Part shown: positions 1-6,877 of the stretch, piece by piece | How positions within the stretch are numbered: the first letter of the stretch is position 1 | How the letters are laid out: each line of letters starts with the position of its first letter | NCBI GenBank assembly: GCA_943914405.1 | Contig: CALUBX010000188.1 | Location: 1 to 9,659 of the forward strand | Origin: an uncultured Hyphomicrobiales bacterium | Lineage (GTDB): Bacteria; Pseudomonadota; Alphaproteobacteria; Rhizobiales; Rhizobiaceae | Direction: 5' to 3' | Length of the DNA: 9,659 bases | Program-made: the position numbers and the translations under genes | The notes under the pieces: model-generated | Databases searched by the model: none | What the model was told of the DNA's origin: nothing | The model's input: only the letters and a program-made list of their open reading frames with translations

Positions 1-1384
1 CGGCAAGCTCGCCTTCCGGTCCCGCCGTGGTGAGCACGGGCTCGGCATACCGTGCCGCCGGAGCCGGATGATCCTCGCCGCCCTCGCCCGCCTCGGCCAC
101 GTCGGCCACGTCGGCAATGGCCGCCTCTCCGTCGCCGGCCGGGGCCCGGATCAGCCGCGCTTCCAGCCGCGGCGCCAGTTTGTCGCTGAGATAGAACATG
201 ACCGGATTGAGGATGATGGAAATGATCGCGCCGGCGAGGATCAGATCCCGTCCCTCCTCGGGCAGCAGCTTCAGCCCCACGCCAAGCTCGGCCAAGATGA
301 AGGAGAACTCGCCGATCTGGGCCAGGCTTGCCGAAATGGTCAACGCCGTCGGGATGGTCATGCGGAAGAGAAGGACGATGACGAAGGCCGCCAGCGACTT
401 TCCGATCACGATGATGAATACCGTGGCGATCAGCGGCAGCGGGTTCGAGAGAATGATGTTCGGATCGAACAGCATGCCGACGGAGACGAAGAACAGCACC
501 GCGAAGGCATCGCGCAGCGGCAAGCTTTCCTGCGCCGCGCGGTGCGACAGCTCGCTTTCCGACAGGATCATGCCGGCAAAGAAGGCGCCAAGCGCCAGCG
601 AGACGCCGAAGAGCTTGGCCGCGCCGAAAGCGACGCCGAGCGCGATCGCCAGGACGCCCAGACGGAAGAGTTCGCGCGAGCCGCTATGGGCAATGCGGTG
701 CAGGATCCATGGAATGACGCGCCGCCCGACGACCAGCATCAGCCCGAGAAACGCCGCGACCTTCAGAAGCGTGATGGCGATCACGCCGAAGATGCCGAGC
801 TCGATGTTCAGCAACTGCGCAATGCCGACCGCCAGCGGGTCCGGATGGGCCGCCTCGCCGTCCATACTGGCAAGCGCCGGTATCAGTACCAGCGCCAGAA
901 CCATGGCAAGGTCCTCGACGATCAGCCAGCCCACCGCGATCTTGCCGCGGACCGATTCGACCAGCCGCCGCTCCTGGAGCGCCTTCAGCAGCACCACAGT
1001 TGATGCCACCGAGAGAGCAAGGCCGAAGACGAGGCCGCCTCCGAGAGACCAGCCCATTGTCCATGAAAGCGCCCATCCCAAAAGGGTAGCGAAGGCGATC
1101 TGCGCGATGGCGCCGGGCACCGCGACGCCTCGAACCGACAGAAGATCCTTGAGCGAAAAATGCAGCCCCACCCCGAACATCAGCAGGATGACGCCGATCT
1201 CCGCGAGCTCCGGCGCAAGGCTCTGGTCGGCAACGAAACCGGGCGTGTGGGGGCCGACGAGAATGCCCGCAAACAGATAGCCCACCAGCGGCGGAAGCCG
1301 GAAGCGGTGCGCGATCGCGCCGAAGATGAATGCCAGCACGAGGCCGCCTACAATGGTCGATATCAACGGCGTATCGTGCGGCAT
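1..1384 (-). CDS. ybaL: YbaL/KefB-type monovalent cation:proton antiporter (CPA2), C-terminus off window
   Basis: This inner-membrane antiporter is expected to exchange K+ or Na+ for protons. The 461 visible codons form the Na+/H+ exchanger-type membrane domain, about 12 hydrophobic segments over residues 8-400. The sequence closely resembles E. coli YbaL as I remember it: the LVGYLFAGILVGPHTPGF stretch (33-50), GVILLMFGVGLHFSLKDL (64-81), the VEDL acidic motif (156-159), ALGAFFAGMILSESELSHRAA (264-284) and the SLAQIGEFSF helix (353-362). After residue 405 comes an Ala/Glu/Gly-rich linker. In YbaL a TrkA-N/RCK nucleotide-binding domain follows, which would lie beyond base 1. The ATG at 1382-1384 is preceded by a GGGAGAGG ribosome-binding sequence, and its N-terminus aligns with YbaL. 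The gene diverges from a small XRE regulator. Family assignment is firm; the transported ion is inferred. Confidence 0.93.
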   Translation of the reverse strand, partial: MPHDTPLISTIVGGLVLAFIFGAIAHRFRLPPLVGYLFAGILVGPHTPGFVADQSLAPELAEIGVILLMFGVGLHFSLKDLLSVRGVAVPGAIAQIAFATLLGWALSWTMGWSLGGGLVFGLALSVASTVVLLKALQERRLVESVRGKIAVGWLIVEDLAMVLALVLIPALASMDGEAAHPDPLAVGIAQLLNIELGIFGVIAITLLKVAAFLGLMLVVGRRVIPWILHRIAHSGSRELFRLGVLAIALGVAFGAAKLFGVSLALGAFFAGMILSESELSHRAAQESLPLRDAFAVLFFVSVGMLFDPNIILSNPLPLIATVFIIVIGKSLAAFVIVLLFRMTIPTALTISASLAQIGEFSFILAELGVGLKLLPEEGRDLILAGAIISIILNPVMFYLSDKLAPRLEARLIRAPAGDGEAAIADVADVAEAGEGGEDHPAPAARYAEPVLTTAGPEGELA

Positions 1385-1417
1385 TTGCCTCTCCCTCTGG
1401 AATTCTCCTGCAGAACC

Positions 1418-1451
1418 TGCCATATTTGGCTAATGTTGACCAATATGGGCA
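1418..1451. promoter_or_regulatory. Imperfect dyad in divergent antiporter/XRE intergenic region, candidate operator
   Basis: Left arm TGCCATATTTGGC (1418-1430) and right arm ACCAATATGGGCA (1439-1451) are near inverted repeats around an 8-base spacer. The core CCATATTTGG pairs with CCAATATGG after one base of slippage. The dyad sits 34 bases upstream of the antiporter ATG and ends 7 bases before the XRE ATG, so a bound protein could affect both genes. I see no convincing -35/-10 pair on either strand. Operator function is an inference from symmetry and position. Confidence 0.4.
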
Positions 1452-1458
1452 TGTTAGG

Positions 1459-1725
1459 ATGACAGGTCAAGACGCGCGACCGCTTTTAACGCCGGCTCTT
1501 TGCCGGGCAGCGCGGGGGCTTCTCGACTGGACCCAACTGGAGCTGGCGGAGCGTTCGGAGGTGTCGCGCAGCACGATCCGCGACTATGAGGGCTGCCGGC
1601 ACGATATCCATCGGGCGACGGCAGCGCAGCTGTTGCGTGCTTTCGAGGAAAACGGCGTGGCGATCATCCAAGGGGATGGCCACGGAGCGGGCGTTTGCTG
1701 GTCGCGGGATCCCGCTGCCGACTGA
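1459..1725 (+). CDS. Small XRE-family helix-turn-helix regulator (88 aa)
   Basis: This is a single-domain DNA-binding protein. Residues about 10-66 form an HTH_3/XRE fold: LTPALCRAARGLLDWTQLEL as the first helices, then LAERSEVSRSTIRDYE, where SRSTIRDYE is the recognition helix. A short tail (EENGVAIIQGDGHGAGV) follows and there is no effector domain. Small proteins of this type are common in Rhizobiales genomes. I chose the ATG at 1459 because it opens directly into the conserved domain, although AGG touches the start codon and the ribosome-binding site is poor. A longer in-frame reading back to 1330 would run into the antiporter gene and its control region. The gene diverges from the antiporter and converges on ssuB. 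Its target is unknown; autoregulation and control of the antiporter are reasonable guesses. Confidence 0.85.
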   Translation: MTGQDARPLLTPALCRAARGLLDWTQLELAERSEVSRSTIRDYEGCRHDIHRATAAQLLRAFEENGVAIIQGDGHGAGVCWSRDPAAD

Positions 1726-1766
1726 GAGCCGGCGACCTGAGCAGGTCCAGCAGTTCAGGCCGGCTC
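1726..1766. terminator. Nested hairpin between convergent XRE gene and ssuB
   Basis: GAGCCGGC (1726-1733) pairs perfectly with GCCGGCTC (1759-1766). Inside the loop, GACCTG (1734-1739) pairs with CAGGTC (1742-1747). The structure begins immediately after the XRE stop codon and lies 22 bases beyond the ssuB stop on the other strand, as expected for a shared bidirectional terminator. No T-run follows directly on either strand; the nearest is TTTTT at 1782-1786 on plus. The structure is visible, but terminator activity is inferred. Confidence 0.45.
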
Positions 1767-1788
1767 GCTTCCGAGTTGCGCTTTTTGC

Positions 1789-2619
1789 TCAGGCTTCGCC
1801 GAGGATGGCGGAAAGCAGTTGGCCTTCCAGCTCCGCAAGCGCCGGATCCCCGTGACGACGCGGATGCGGCTGTGGCACGGCCAGATCGAGCTTGATACGC
1901 CCCTCATCCAGCACGATGACGCGGTCGGCCAGATGAACGGCCTCGGCGACATCATGGGTGACAAGGACGGCCGTCGCTCCCAGTTCCCTCCACACCCGGT
2001 TCAGCAGCTTCTGCATGCTGATGCGGGTCAGGGCATCGAGGGCGCCGAGAGGTTCGTCGAGGGCAAGCAGGCCGGGCCGACTCACCAGCGCGCGGGCCAG
2101 CGCGACGCGTTGCTTCTGCCCGCCGGAAAGCTTGGAGGGCCATTCGGGCGCCTTTTCGGAAAGCTGAACCTCGCGCAGTGCCGCCTCGGCCAGGCGCCTC
2201 GCCTGGTCTTTGGGGACACGCGGCCCCAGGCCCACGGCGACATTGTCGGCCACGTCGAACCACGGCAGAAGCCGCGGCTCCTGAAAGACGATGCGCGCCT
2301 GGCTCTCTGTGTCCTTGCCGTCCTCATCCAGGAAGCGGATTTCTCCCTCAGTCGGCTCATCCAGTCCGGTCAGGAGACGCAGCAACGTGCTTTTGCCGCA
2401 GCCGCTTTTGCCGACGATGGCGAGAAACTGGCCAGCCTCCAGATCAAGATCGATGCCTCGCAGCACGCGGTTGTCGCCGAAACGCTTTTCCACCTTGCGC
2501 AACTTCAGCGCGGCGGCCCGTGGTGCCGGAGGTTCGGCATAGGTCGTCGGCGGTTGCGGAATCGCCTCCACCTCGTTCGGAGCGATGAAAGCGAGCGGAT
2601 GCTGATAGGGTCCGAACAT
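1789..2619 (-). CDS. ssuB: Aliphatic sulfonate ABC transporter, ATP-binding protein SsuB
   Basis: This cytosolic ATPase powers sulfonate import through SsuC (276 aa). Its ABC motifs are complete: Walker A GKSGCGKST (70-78), Q-loop in VFQEPRLLPW (Q113), signature LSGGQ (164-168), Walker B LLALDEP (184-190), D-loop GALD (192-195) and H-loop His222 (LVTHD). The VFQEPRLLPW form of the Q-loop is typical of the SsuB/TauB/NrtD nitrate-sulfonate-taurine group. Sulfonate specificity comes from the operon. About 35 residues rich in Pro and Ala precede the first ABC strand, an N-terminal extension beyond the usual domain start. The ATG at 2617-2619 has AAGGAGC seven bases upstream and lies 23 bases after the ssuC stop. 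The frame stays open further upstream, but that reading lies inside ssuC. It is the last gene of the operon. Confidence 0.95.
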   Translation of the reverse strand: MFGPYQHPLAFIAPNEVEAIPQPPTTYAEPPAPRAAALKLRKVEKRFGDNRVLRGIDLDLEAGQFLAIVGKSGCGKSTLLRLLTGLDEPTEGEIRFLDEDGKDTESQARIVFQEPRLLPWFDVADNVAVGLGPRVPKDQARRLAEAALREVQLSEKAPEWPSKLSGGQKQRVALARALVSRPGLLALDEPLGALDALTRISMQKLLNRVWRELGATAVLVTHDVAEAVHLADRVIVLDEGRIKLDLAVPQPHPRRHGDPALAELEGQLLSAILGEA

Positions 2620-2642
2620 GGTCGTTGCTCCTTGATTGTCTG

Positions 2643-3473
2643 TTATCGCTGATAGGCCGGGTTCCACGCCAGTGCCCGGCGTTCCAACGCACGAGCGATC
2701 ACATCGACAAGTTTGCCCAGAGCGGCGTAGATCAGCAGGGCTAGAACCACGACGTCCGTCATCATGAATTCGCGGGCATTGTTTGCCATGTGACCGATGC
2801 CCGAAGAGGCGGCAATCGATTCCGAGACGATCAGGGTCAGCCACATGATGCCGAGCGCATATCGAAGACCCACGAAGATCGACGGCAGGGCTCCCGGAAA
2901 GATGACCTTCCGAAAAAGGGTCCAGCCGCGCATGCCGTAGATGCGCCCCATCTCCAGCAGGTCTCGGTCCACGTTCTTCACGCCGTGATAGGTGTTGAGA
3001 TAGATCGGAAACAGCACGCCGAGCGAAGTGAGGAACAGCTTTGCCTCCTCGCCGATGCCGAACCACAGAATGACCAGGGGAATGAGCGCCAGATGCGGAA
3101 TGGTCCTCAGCATCTGCAGGGTTGTATCCGTCAACTGTTCCGACAGGCGCGAAACGCCGTTGGCGATTCCCAAAATGAATCCGATCGTCCCGCCGATCGC
3201 CAGCCCCGCCAACGCCCTGGCGCCGCTGACAGCAATGTCATTTGCCAGAGCGCCCGAGGTGGCGGCCTCCCAGAATGCGGCAATGACGGCGGCCGGAGAC
3301 GGCATGATGCGGTCCGATATCCACCCCAGCGAGGATCCCGCCTGCCAGACCAGCACCAGCAGGGCCGGCACCAGATAAGGCAGGACGATCTCTCTTGACG
3401 GCGCCGGCAGGCGCAACTGCGACCTGGAAGCAACCGCCTTGCGGCTTTCGGCGAAAGTGTCGAATGTCGTCAT
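2643..3473 (-). CDS. ssuC: Aliphatic sulfonate ABC transporter permease SsuC
   Basis: This is the membrane channel of the sulfonate importer (276 aa). Hydrophobic segments are visible near residues 30-50, 83-105, 124-140, 145-160, 200-220 and 240-260, the usual six-helix BPD_transp_1 arrangement. The cytoplasmic coupling loop that contacts SsuB is EMGRIYGMRGWTLFRKVIFP (174-193), followed by GALPSIFVGLR (194-204). ISDRIMPSPAAVIAAF (52-67) after the first helix is typical of SsuC/TauC proteins. I start at the ATG at 3471-3473, which has ACGGAGAA upstream at good spacing. A 30-codon in-frame extension to 3563 is Pro/Arg-rich, would overlap the end of ssuD and looks non-coding. The gene starts 43 bases after ssuD and ends 23 bases before ssuB, consistent with one transcript. 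Confidence 0.95.
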   Translation of the reverse strand: MTTFDTFAESRKAVASRSQLRLPAPSREIVLPYLVPALLVLVWQAGSSLGWISDRIMPSPAAVIAAFWEAATSGALANDIAVSGARALAGLAIGGTIGFILGIANGVSRLSEQLTDTTLQMLRTIPHLALIPLVILWFGIGEEAKLFLTSLGVLFPIYLNTYHGVKNVDRDLLEMGRIYGMRGWTLFRKVIFPGALPSIFVGLRYALGIMWLTLIVSESIAASSGIGHMANNAREFMMTDVVVLALLIYAALGKLVDVIARALERRALAWNPAYQR

Positions 3474-3516
3474 GACTGTTCTCCGTTGAGCTCGTTGCGG
3501 GTTGGGGTCTGGGCGA

Positions 3517-4689
3517 TTAGGAGGCAGACACAGCCTTGATGGTGGCATGTCCGCCGCCGCCAAACATCTGCTTTCCGCCGAATTCGCTCTCGAAGCTGGT
3601 CCGCTGTTCCTCCCGCACGATGCCGAGTTCCGGGAACAGCAGTTCTGCCACGCGGTAGGCCTCCTCCAGATGCGGATAGCCGGAGCCGATCACCGTCTCG
3701 ATGCCGAGCTCCTGGTATTCGCGAAGCCTGGCCGCAACCGTCTTCGGTGAGCCGACGAGCGCAGTGCCTGCCCCAGAGCGAACCAGACCGATGCCGGCCC
3801 AGAGATTGGGCGAGACTTCAAGCTTGTCACGCCGGCCACCATGCAGCGCGGCCATGCGCTTTTGGCCGACCGAGTCTGAGTTGTTGGCGAAATTGGCCTG
3901 CGCCTTGGCGATCGTCTCGTCGTCGAGCTTGGAGATCAGCCGGTCCGCGGCTGCCCATGCTTCCTCGTCCGTTTCGCGCACGATGAAGTGCAAGCGAATG
4001 CCGAAGCTGACATCCCTGCCCTTGGCGTCGGCTGCCTGGCGAACTGCCTTGATCTTCTGTTCCACCTGTTCCGGTGGTTCGCCCCAGGTGAGGTATTTGT
4101 CGGCGCGGCCTGCGAAGAAGTCGATGCCGGCGTCCGAGGAGCCGCCGAAATAGAGCGGTGGGCGCGGCTGCTGCACGGTCGGAAAGCCAAGCCGCGCATT
4201 CTCAGCCTTGATATGTTTGCCGTCGAGATCGGCATGTCCGGTCGTGACGAGATCCTCCCAGACCTTGAAGAACTCGTCCGCATGCTCGTAGCGTTCGTCA
4301 TGCTCCAGGAAGATCCCGTCGCCCGCGAGTTCCTTGGGACTGCCGCCAACCACGATGTTGAGCAAAAGCCGGCCGTTGGAGACGCGGTCGAGTGCTGCCG
4401 CCAGGCGGGCGTAATAAGCCGGCGACGCCGTTCCCGGACGGATCGCCACAAGGAATTTCAGCTTCTCGGTAAAAGGGGCGAGGGCTGCCGCGGTGACGAA
4501 GGATTCCTCGCAGGAGACGCCGGTCGGCAGAAGCACGCCAGAATAGCCGAGCCGGTCCACCGCCTGTGCGATCTCCCGCAGGTAGCGGTGGTCGGGAGCG
4601 CGGTTGAGCTCCGTTCCGCCGAGATAGGCGCCGTCGCCCGCCGTCGGGATGAACCAGAGGAAGTCGATGGGGTTATTGGCACTGCTCAT
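3517..4689 (-). CDS. ssuD: FMNH2-dependent alkanesulfonate monooxygenase SsuD
   Basis: This cytosolic bacterial luciferase-like flavoenzyme cleaves the C-S bond of alkanesulfonates with O2 and reduced FMN, giving an aldehyde and sulfite. The 390-residue protein aligns along its length with E. coli SsuD (381 aa) as I remember it. Equivalents of the key active-site residues are present: Cys60 in PTGVSCEES, Arg232 and His234 in FGIRLHFIVRET, Arg304 in GLVRSGAGTALVG and Tyr338 in SGYPHLEEAYRV. The NGRLLLNIV and GGSPKELAGDG stretches (105-125) and LYFGGSSD (179-186) are also typical. The C-terminus diverges and ends in a Gly-rich tail (GGGG near 377-380). The ATG at 4687-4689 has AAGGA nine bases upstream and lies 19 bases from the ssuA stop. 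The enzyme needs an FMN reductase (SsuE in E. coli), which is not encoded in this operon. Confidence 0.97.
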   Translation of the reverse strand: MSSANNPIDFLWFIPTAGDGAYLGGTELNRAPDHRYLREIAQAVDRLGYSGVLLPTGVSCEESFVTAAALAPFTEKLKFLVAIRPGTASPAYYARLAAALDRVSNGRLLLNIVVGGSPKELAGDGIFLEHDERYEHADEFFKVWEDLVTTGHADLDGKHIKAENARLGFPTVQQPRPPLYFGGSSDAGIDFFAGRADKYLTWGEPPEQVEQKIKAVRQAADAKGRDVSFGIRLHFIVRETDEEAWAAADRLISKLDDETIAKAQANFANNSDSVGQKRMAALHGGRRDKLEVSPNLWAGIGLVRSGAGTALVGSPKTVAARLREYQELGIETVIGSGYPHLEEAYRVAELLFPELGIVREEQRTSFESEFGGKQMFGGGGHATIKAVSAS

Positions 4690-4708
4690 AGTTGTAATCC
4701 TTCCGGTA

Positions 4709-5674
4709 TCAGCTCTGCTTCGGGCGCCAGACGATGTCGGCGATGGACAGCTTGCGGGGGATGATCTTCAGGTCGTAGAATTCGTCGGCCAGCGCCTGCT
4801 GATAGGCGACCGCCTCATCCGGCAACGTGGAGACGGCGCCGAGATCGGCCTTTCGGCGGCCGAGCGTGATGCGGGTAATATCCTCCGGAACCCCGGTTAT
4901 CGCCGCCAGCTGCTTTGCCGTCTGATCGAGATTGCCCTGCGCCGCAGAACCCACCTTCTTCAGCTCATCGATGATCTCGACGATCAAATCGCCGTTCTGC
5001 GCCGTAAAGTCGCCATTGGCGAGGAAGTAGCTCCAGGCCGGCACAATGCCGTCGGCGGTGATGAGAACCCGCGTCTGCGGATCGTTCTCGGCAATGGCGC
5101 TGTAGGGATCCCAGATCGACCAGGCGTCGATCGAGCCGTTCTTGAAGGCTGCCGCCGCATCCGGCGGCGCCAGATCGACCTGCGTGACGTCGTCGGGCTT
5201 CAAGCCGCCCTTGCGGAGGATCTTCACCGTCACGTTATGGGCACTGGAGCCGCGCTTGAACGCAAGCTTCTTGCCCTTCAGGTCGGCGATCTCCTTGATC
5301 GGCGAATCCTTGTGCACCAGGATCGCCGAGCCTTCGGAACTGCCGCGATAGGTGCCGACATAGAGGAGATTGCCGCGTGCCGCCTGAGCGAACAGTGGCG
5401 GCACGTCGCCTGTCGGGCCGAAGTCGAGCGCGCCGGCGCCGAGCGCTTCCAGAAGCGGCGGCCCAGAGGTGAACTCCGACCAGCTCACCTTGATGCCGCG
5501 GTCCGCAAACCTCTTTTCGAGGCTGCCCTGGCTCTTTGCCAGCGCCAGCACCCCATTCTTCTGCCAGCCGATGCGCAGTTCGCTCGCCTGCGCCTTCGCC
5601 CTGCCGATCCCTGGCAGGATCGCTGCGGTTGCCACAGCACCGATCAATCCTAAAGCTTGTCTGCGTGTCGCCAT
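4709..5674 (-). CDS. ssuA: Aliphatic sulfonate ABC transporter substrate-binding protein SsuA
   Basis: This periplasmic receptor delivers sulfonates to SsuC/SsuB (321 aa). Residues 1-30 are an export signal with a twin-arginine-like start (TRRQALG), a hydrophobic core (LIGAVATAAILPG) and an AKAQA cleavage region, so Tat export is possible. The mature part is a type II periplasmic-binding fold of the SsuA/NrtA/TauA group: LRIGWQKNGVLALAK (33-47), the FTSGPPLLEALGAGALDFG stretch (68-86), GDVPPLFAQAA (89-99), KLAFKRGSSAHN (136-147) and DAWSIWDPY (183-191). The ATG at 5672-5674 follows a GGAAGGG ribosome-binding sequence. It is the first gene of the operon and is separated by 283 bases from the divergent dehydrogenase. 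Sulfonate specificity is supported by the adjacent ssuD. Control by a CysB/Cbl-like LysR regulator would be usual, but no such gene is in the window. Confidence 0.94.
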   Translation of the reverse strand: MATRRQALGLIGAVATAAILPGIGRAKAQASELRIGWQKNGVLALAKSQGSLEKRFADRGIKVSWSEFTSGPPLLEALGAGALDFGPTGDVPPLFAQAARGNLLYVGTYRGSSEGSAILVHKDSPIKEIADLKGKKLAFKRGSSAHNVTVKILRKGGLKPDDVTQVDLAPPDAAAAFKNGSIDAWSIWDPYSAIAENDPQTRVLITADGIVPAWSYFLANGDFTAQNGDLIVEIIDELKKVGSAAQGNLDQTAKQLAAITGVPEDITRITLGRRKADLGAVSTLPDEAVAYQQALADEFYDLKIIPRKLSIADIVWRPKQS

Positions 5675-5957
5675 GGATGCGCCCTTCCTCTCTCCGCCGG
5701 TCTGCGGCCCTGCCCCTCAGTGCCGCTGCTTCCGATACACTGATGGTTCCATACTCTAGTGAAGCGGTCGACATTCCCGCGTTCCAAAAAACAGCGTGAA
5801 AGTGAGACGGGATTTCTGCTGGCTGACCTATTTGAAATGTAAATCTACTCATGGCCTGCAATCGCGCCTCAGAGGGAAGATTGTTTTTCCGTTCCTCATA
5901 CTTTCCGTCGGCCATGCTTTGTTCTAAGCCTGATCATCAAAGATTCTGGAGGTCGGC
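5675..5957. promoter_or_regulatory. Divergent control region of ssu operon and hydroxyacid dehydrogenase
   Basis: This 283-base gap between ssuA (minus) and the dehydrogenase (plus) has no convincing gene and is more AT-rich in its middle than its flanks. Small symmetric elements are visible: ATTTGAAAT (5830-5838) and ATGG-TT-CCAT (5743-5752). Either could be a half-site for a LysR-type or other regulator, but neither is diagnostic. I could not find a sigma70 -35/-10 pair good enough to place a start site on either strand. Both promoters are inferred to lie here only because both genes begin here. Confidence 0.4.
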
Positions 5958-6830
5958 ATGGCGAAAGTGGCATTCATCGGTCTGGGCGTGATGGGATTCC
6001 CCATGGCGGGGCATCTCAAGCAGAAGGGTGGCCACGAGGTGACCGTCTACAACCGCACCTCCGCAAAGGCCGCGGAATGGGTTGCGAAGTTCGGCGGGGC
6101 CAAGGCGGACACGCCGGCCGAGGCGGCGCAGGACGCGGACTTCGTCTTCACCTGCGTCGGCAATGACGACGATCTCCGGTCGGTGACATTGGGCGAGACG
6201 GGCGTACTGGCCGGCATGAAGCCCGGCTCGGTTCTTATCGACAACACGACGGCGAGCGCCCAAGTGGCGCGCGAGCTGGAAGCCGCCGCGAAGGAGAAGG
6301 GTGTCGGCTTTGTCGATGCACCGGTTTCGGGCGGCCAGGCCGGCGCGGAAAACGGTGTTCTTACCGTCATGTGCGGCGGCGACGAAGCAGTCTTCGATAA
6401 GGCCCGGCCGGTGATCGACGCCTATGCACGCATGGTCGGCCTCATGGGGCCTGCCGGCTCCGGCCAGCTGACGAAGATGATGAACCAGATCTGCATTGCG
6501 GGCGTCGTCCAGGGCCTGGCAGAGTCCATCCATTTCGGCAAGCAGGCAGGACTGGACATCGAAAAGGTGATCGAGGTGATCTCCAAGGGCGCCGCCGGCT
6601 CCTGGCAGATGGAGAACCGCTACAAGACGATGAACGCCGGCAAGTATGACTTCGGCTTTGCGGTGGACTGGATGCGCAAGGATCTGGGGATCGTGCTGGC
6701 GGAAGCAAGCCGCAATGGGTCCCGGCTTCCCGTAACCGCCCTGGTCGATCAGTTCTACGGCGACGTGCAGCAAATGGGCGGCAATCGCTGGGACACCTCG
6801 TCCCTGCTCGCCCGCCTGGACAAGAAGTAA
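5958..6830 (+). CDS. NAD(P)-dependent beta-hydroxyacid dehydrogenase (3-hydroxyisobutyrate dehydrogenase family)
   Basis: This soluble oxidoreductase (290 aa) interconverts a beta-hydroxyacid and its aldehyde/keto form. The N-terminal Rossmann domain has GLGVMG (8-13) and, after the second strand, YNRT (31-34), where Arg33 favours NADP(H) over NAD(H). The substrate motif DAPVSGG (120-126) is intact, as are the catalytic Lys173 in GSGQLTKMMNQ, Asn177, and KDLG (241-244) in the all-helical C-terminal domain. Length and motif order match MmsB, GarR and GLYR-type enzymes, and I cannot choose among them. The ATG at 5958 follows GGAGG at ideal spacing. The gene is monocistronic, diverges from the ssu operon and ends at a hairpin. 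The same family includes aldehyde reductases acting on sulfonated substrates, so a link to ssu is possible but unproven. Confidence 0.92.
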   Translation: MAKVAFIGLGVMGFPMAGHLKQKGGHEVTVYNRTSAKAAEWVAKFGGAKADTPAEAAQDADFVFTCVGNDDDLRSVTLGETGVLAGMKPGSVLIDNTTASAQVARELEAAAKEKGVGFVDAPVSGGQAGAENGVLTVMCGGDEAVFDKARPVIDAYARMVGLMGPAGSGQLTKMMNQICIAGVVQGLAESIHFGKQAGLDIEKVIEVISKGAAGSWQMENRYKTMNAGKYDFGFAVDWMRKDLGIVLAEASRNGSRLPVTALVDQFYGDVQQMGGNRWDTSSLLARLDKK

Positions 6831-6839
6831 GCCGAACGA

Positions 6840-6868
6840 ACGGGCGGGACGCTCCGGCTCCCGCCCGT
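6840..6868. terminator. GC-rich hairpin between convergent dehydrogenase and Lrp genes
   Basis: ACGGGCGGGA (6840-6849) pairs perfectly over ten bases with TCCCGCCCGT (6859-6868) around a nine-base loop. It starts 10 bases after the dehydrogenase stop and ends 10 bases before the Lrp stop on the opposite strand, as expected for a shared bidirectional terminator. Neither side has a strong T-run, so termination may be imperfect. Confidence 0.68.
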
Positions 6869-6877
6869 GCCTTAGTC

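Noticed and set aside
68..1280. Two long plus-strand open frames (311 and 360 residues)
   Set aside because: They lie opposite the antiporter gene, have the Arg/Gln/Asp- or Ser/Arg-rich composition of antisense frames in GC-rich DNA, and show no domain.
2620..3066. Upstream in-frame extension of ssuB by about 149 codons
   Set aside because: It lies entirely in or beside ssuC in another frame. The ribosome-binding site and the operon gap support the start at 2619.
3474..3563. Upstream in-frame extension of ssuC by 30 codons
   Set aside because: It would overlap the ssuD 3' end, is Pro/Arg-rich, and the ATG at 3473 has a good ribosome-binding site.
4649..5653. 334-residue plus-strand open frame
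   Set aside because: It is opposite ssuA, which has convincing homology along its length. The frame is Arg/Leu-rich with no recognisable motif.
5823..5851. Sigma70 promoter for the dehydrogenase (CTGACC, 17 bases, TACTCA)
   Set aside because: The -35 is moderate but the -10 matches too poorly, and it lies more than 100 bases from the ATG.
5235..5915. Minus-strand open frame spanning the region upstream of ssuA
   Set aside because: It is out of frame with ssuA, Arg-rich through the ssuA part and has no conserved motif. The first 80 codons in the intergenic region are not gene-like.
5937..6773. 278-residue minus-strand open frame opposite the dehydrogenase
   Set aside because: It is a compositional shadow; the opposite strand has every motif of the 3-hydroxyisobutyrate dehydrogenase family.
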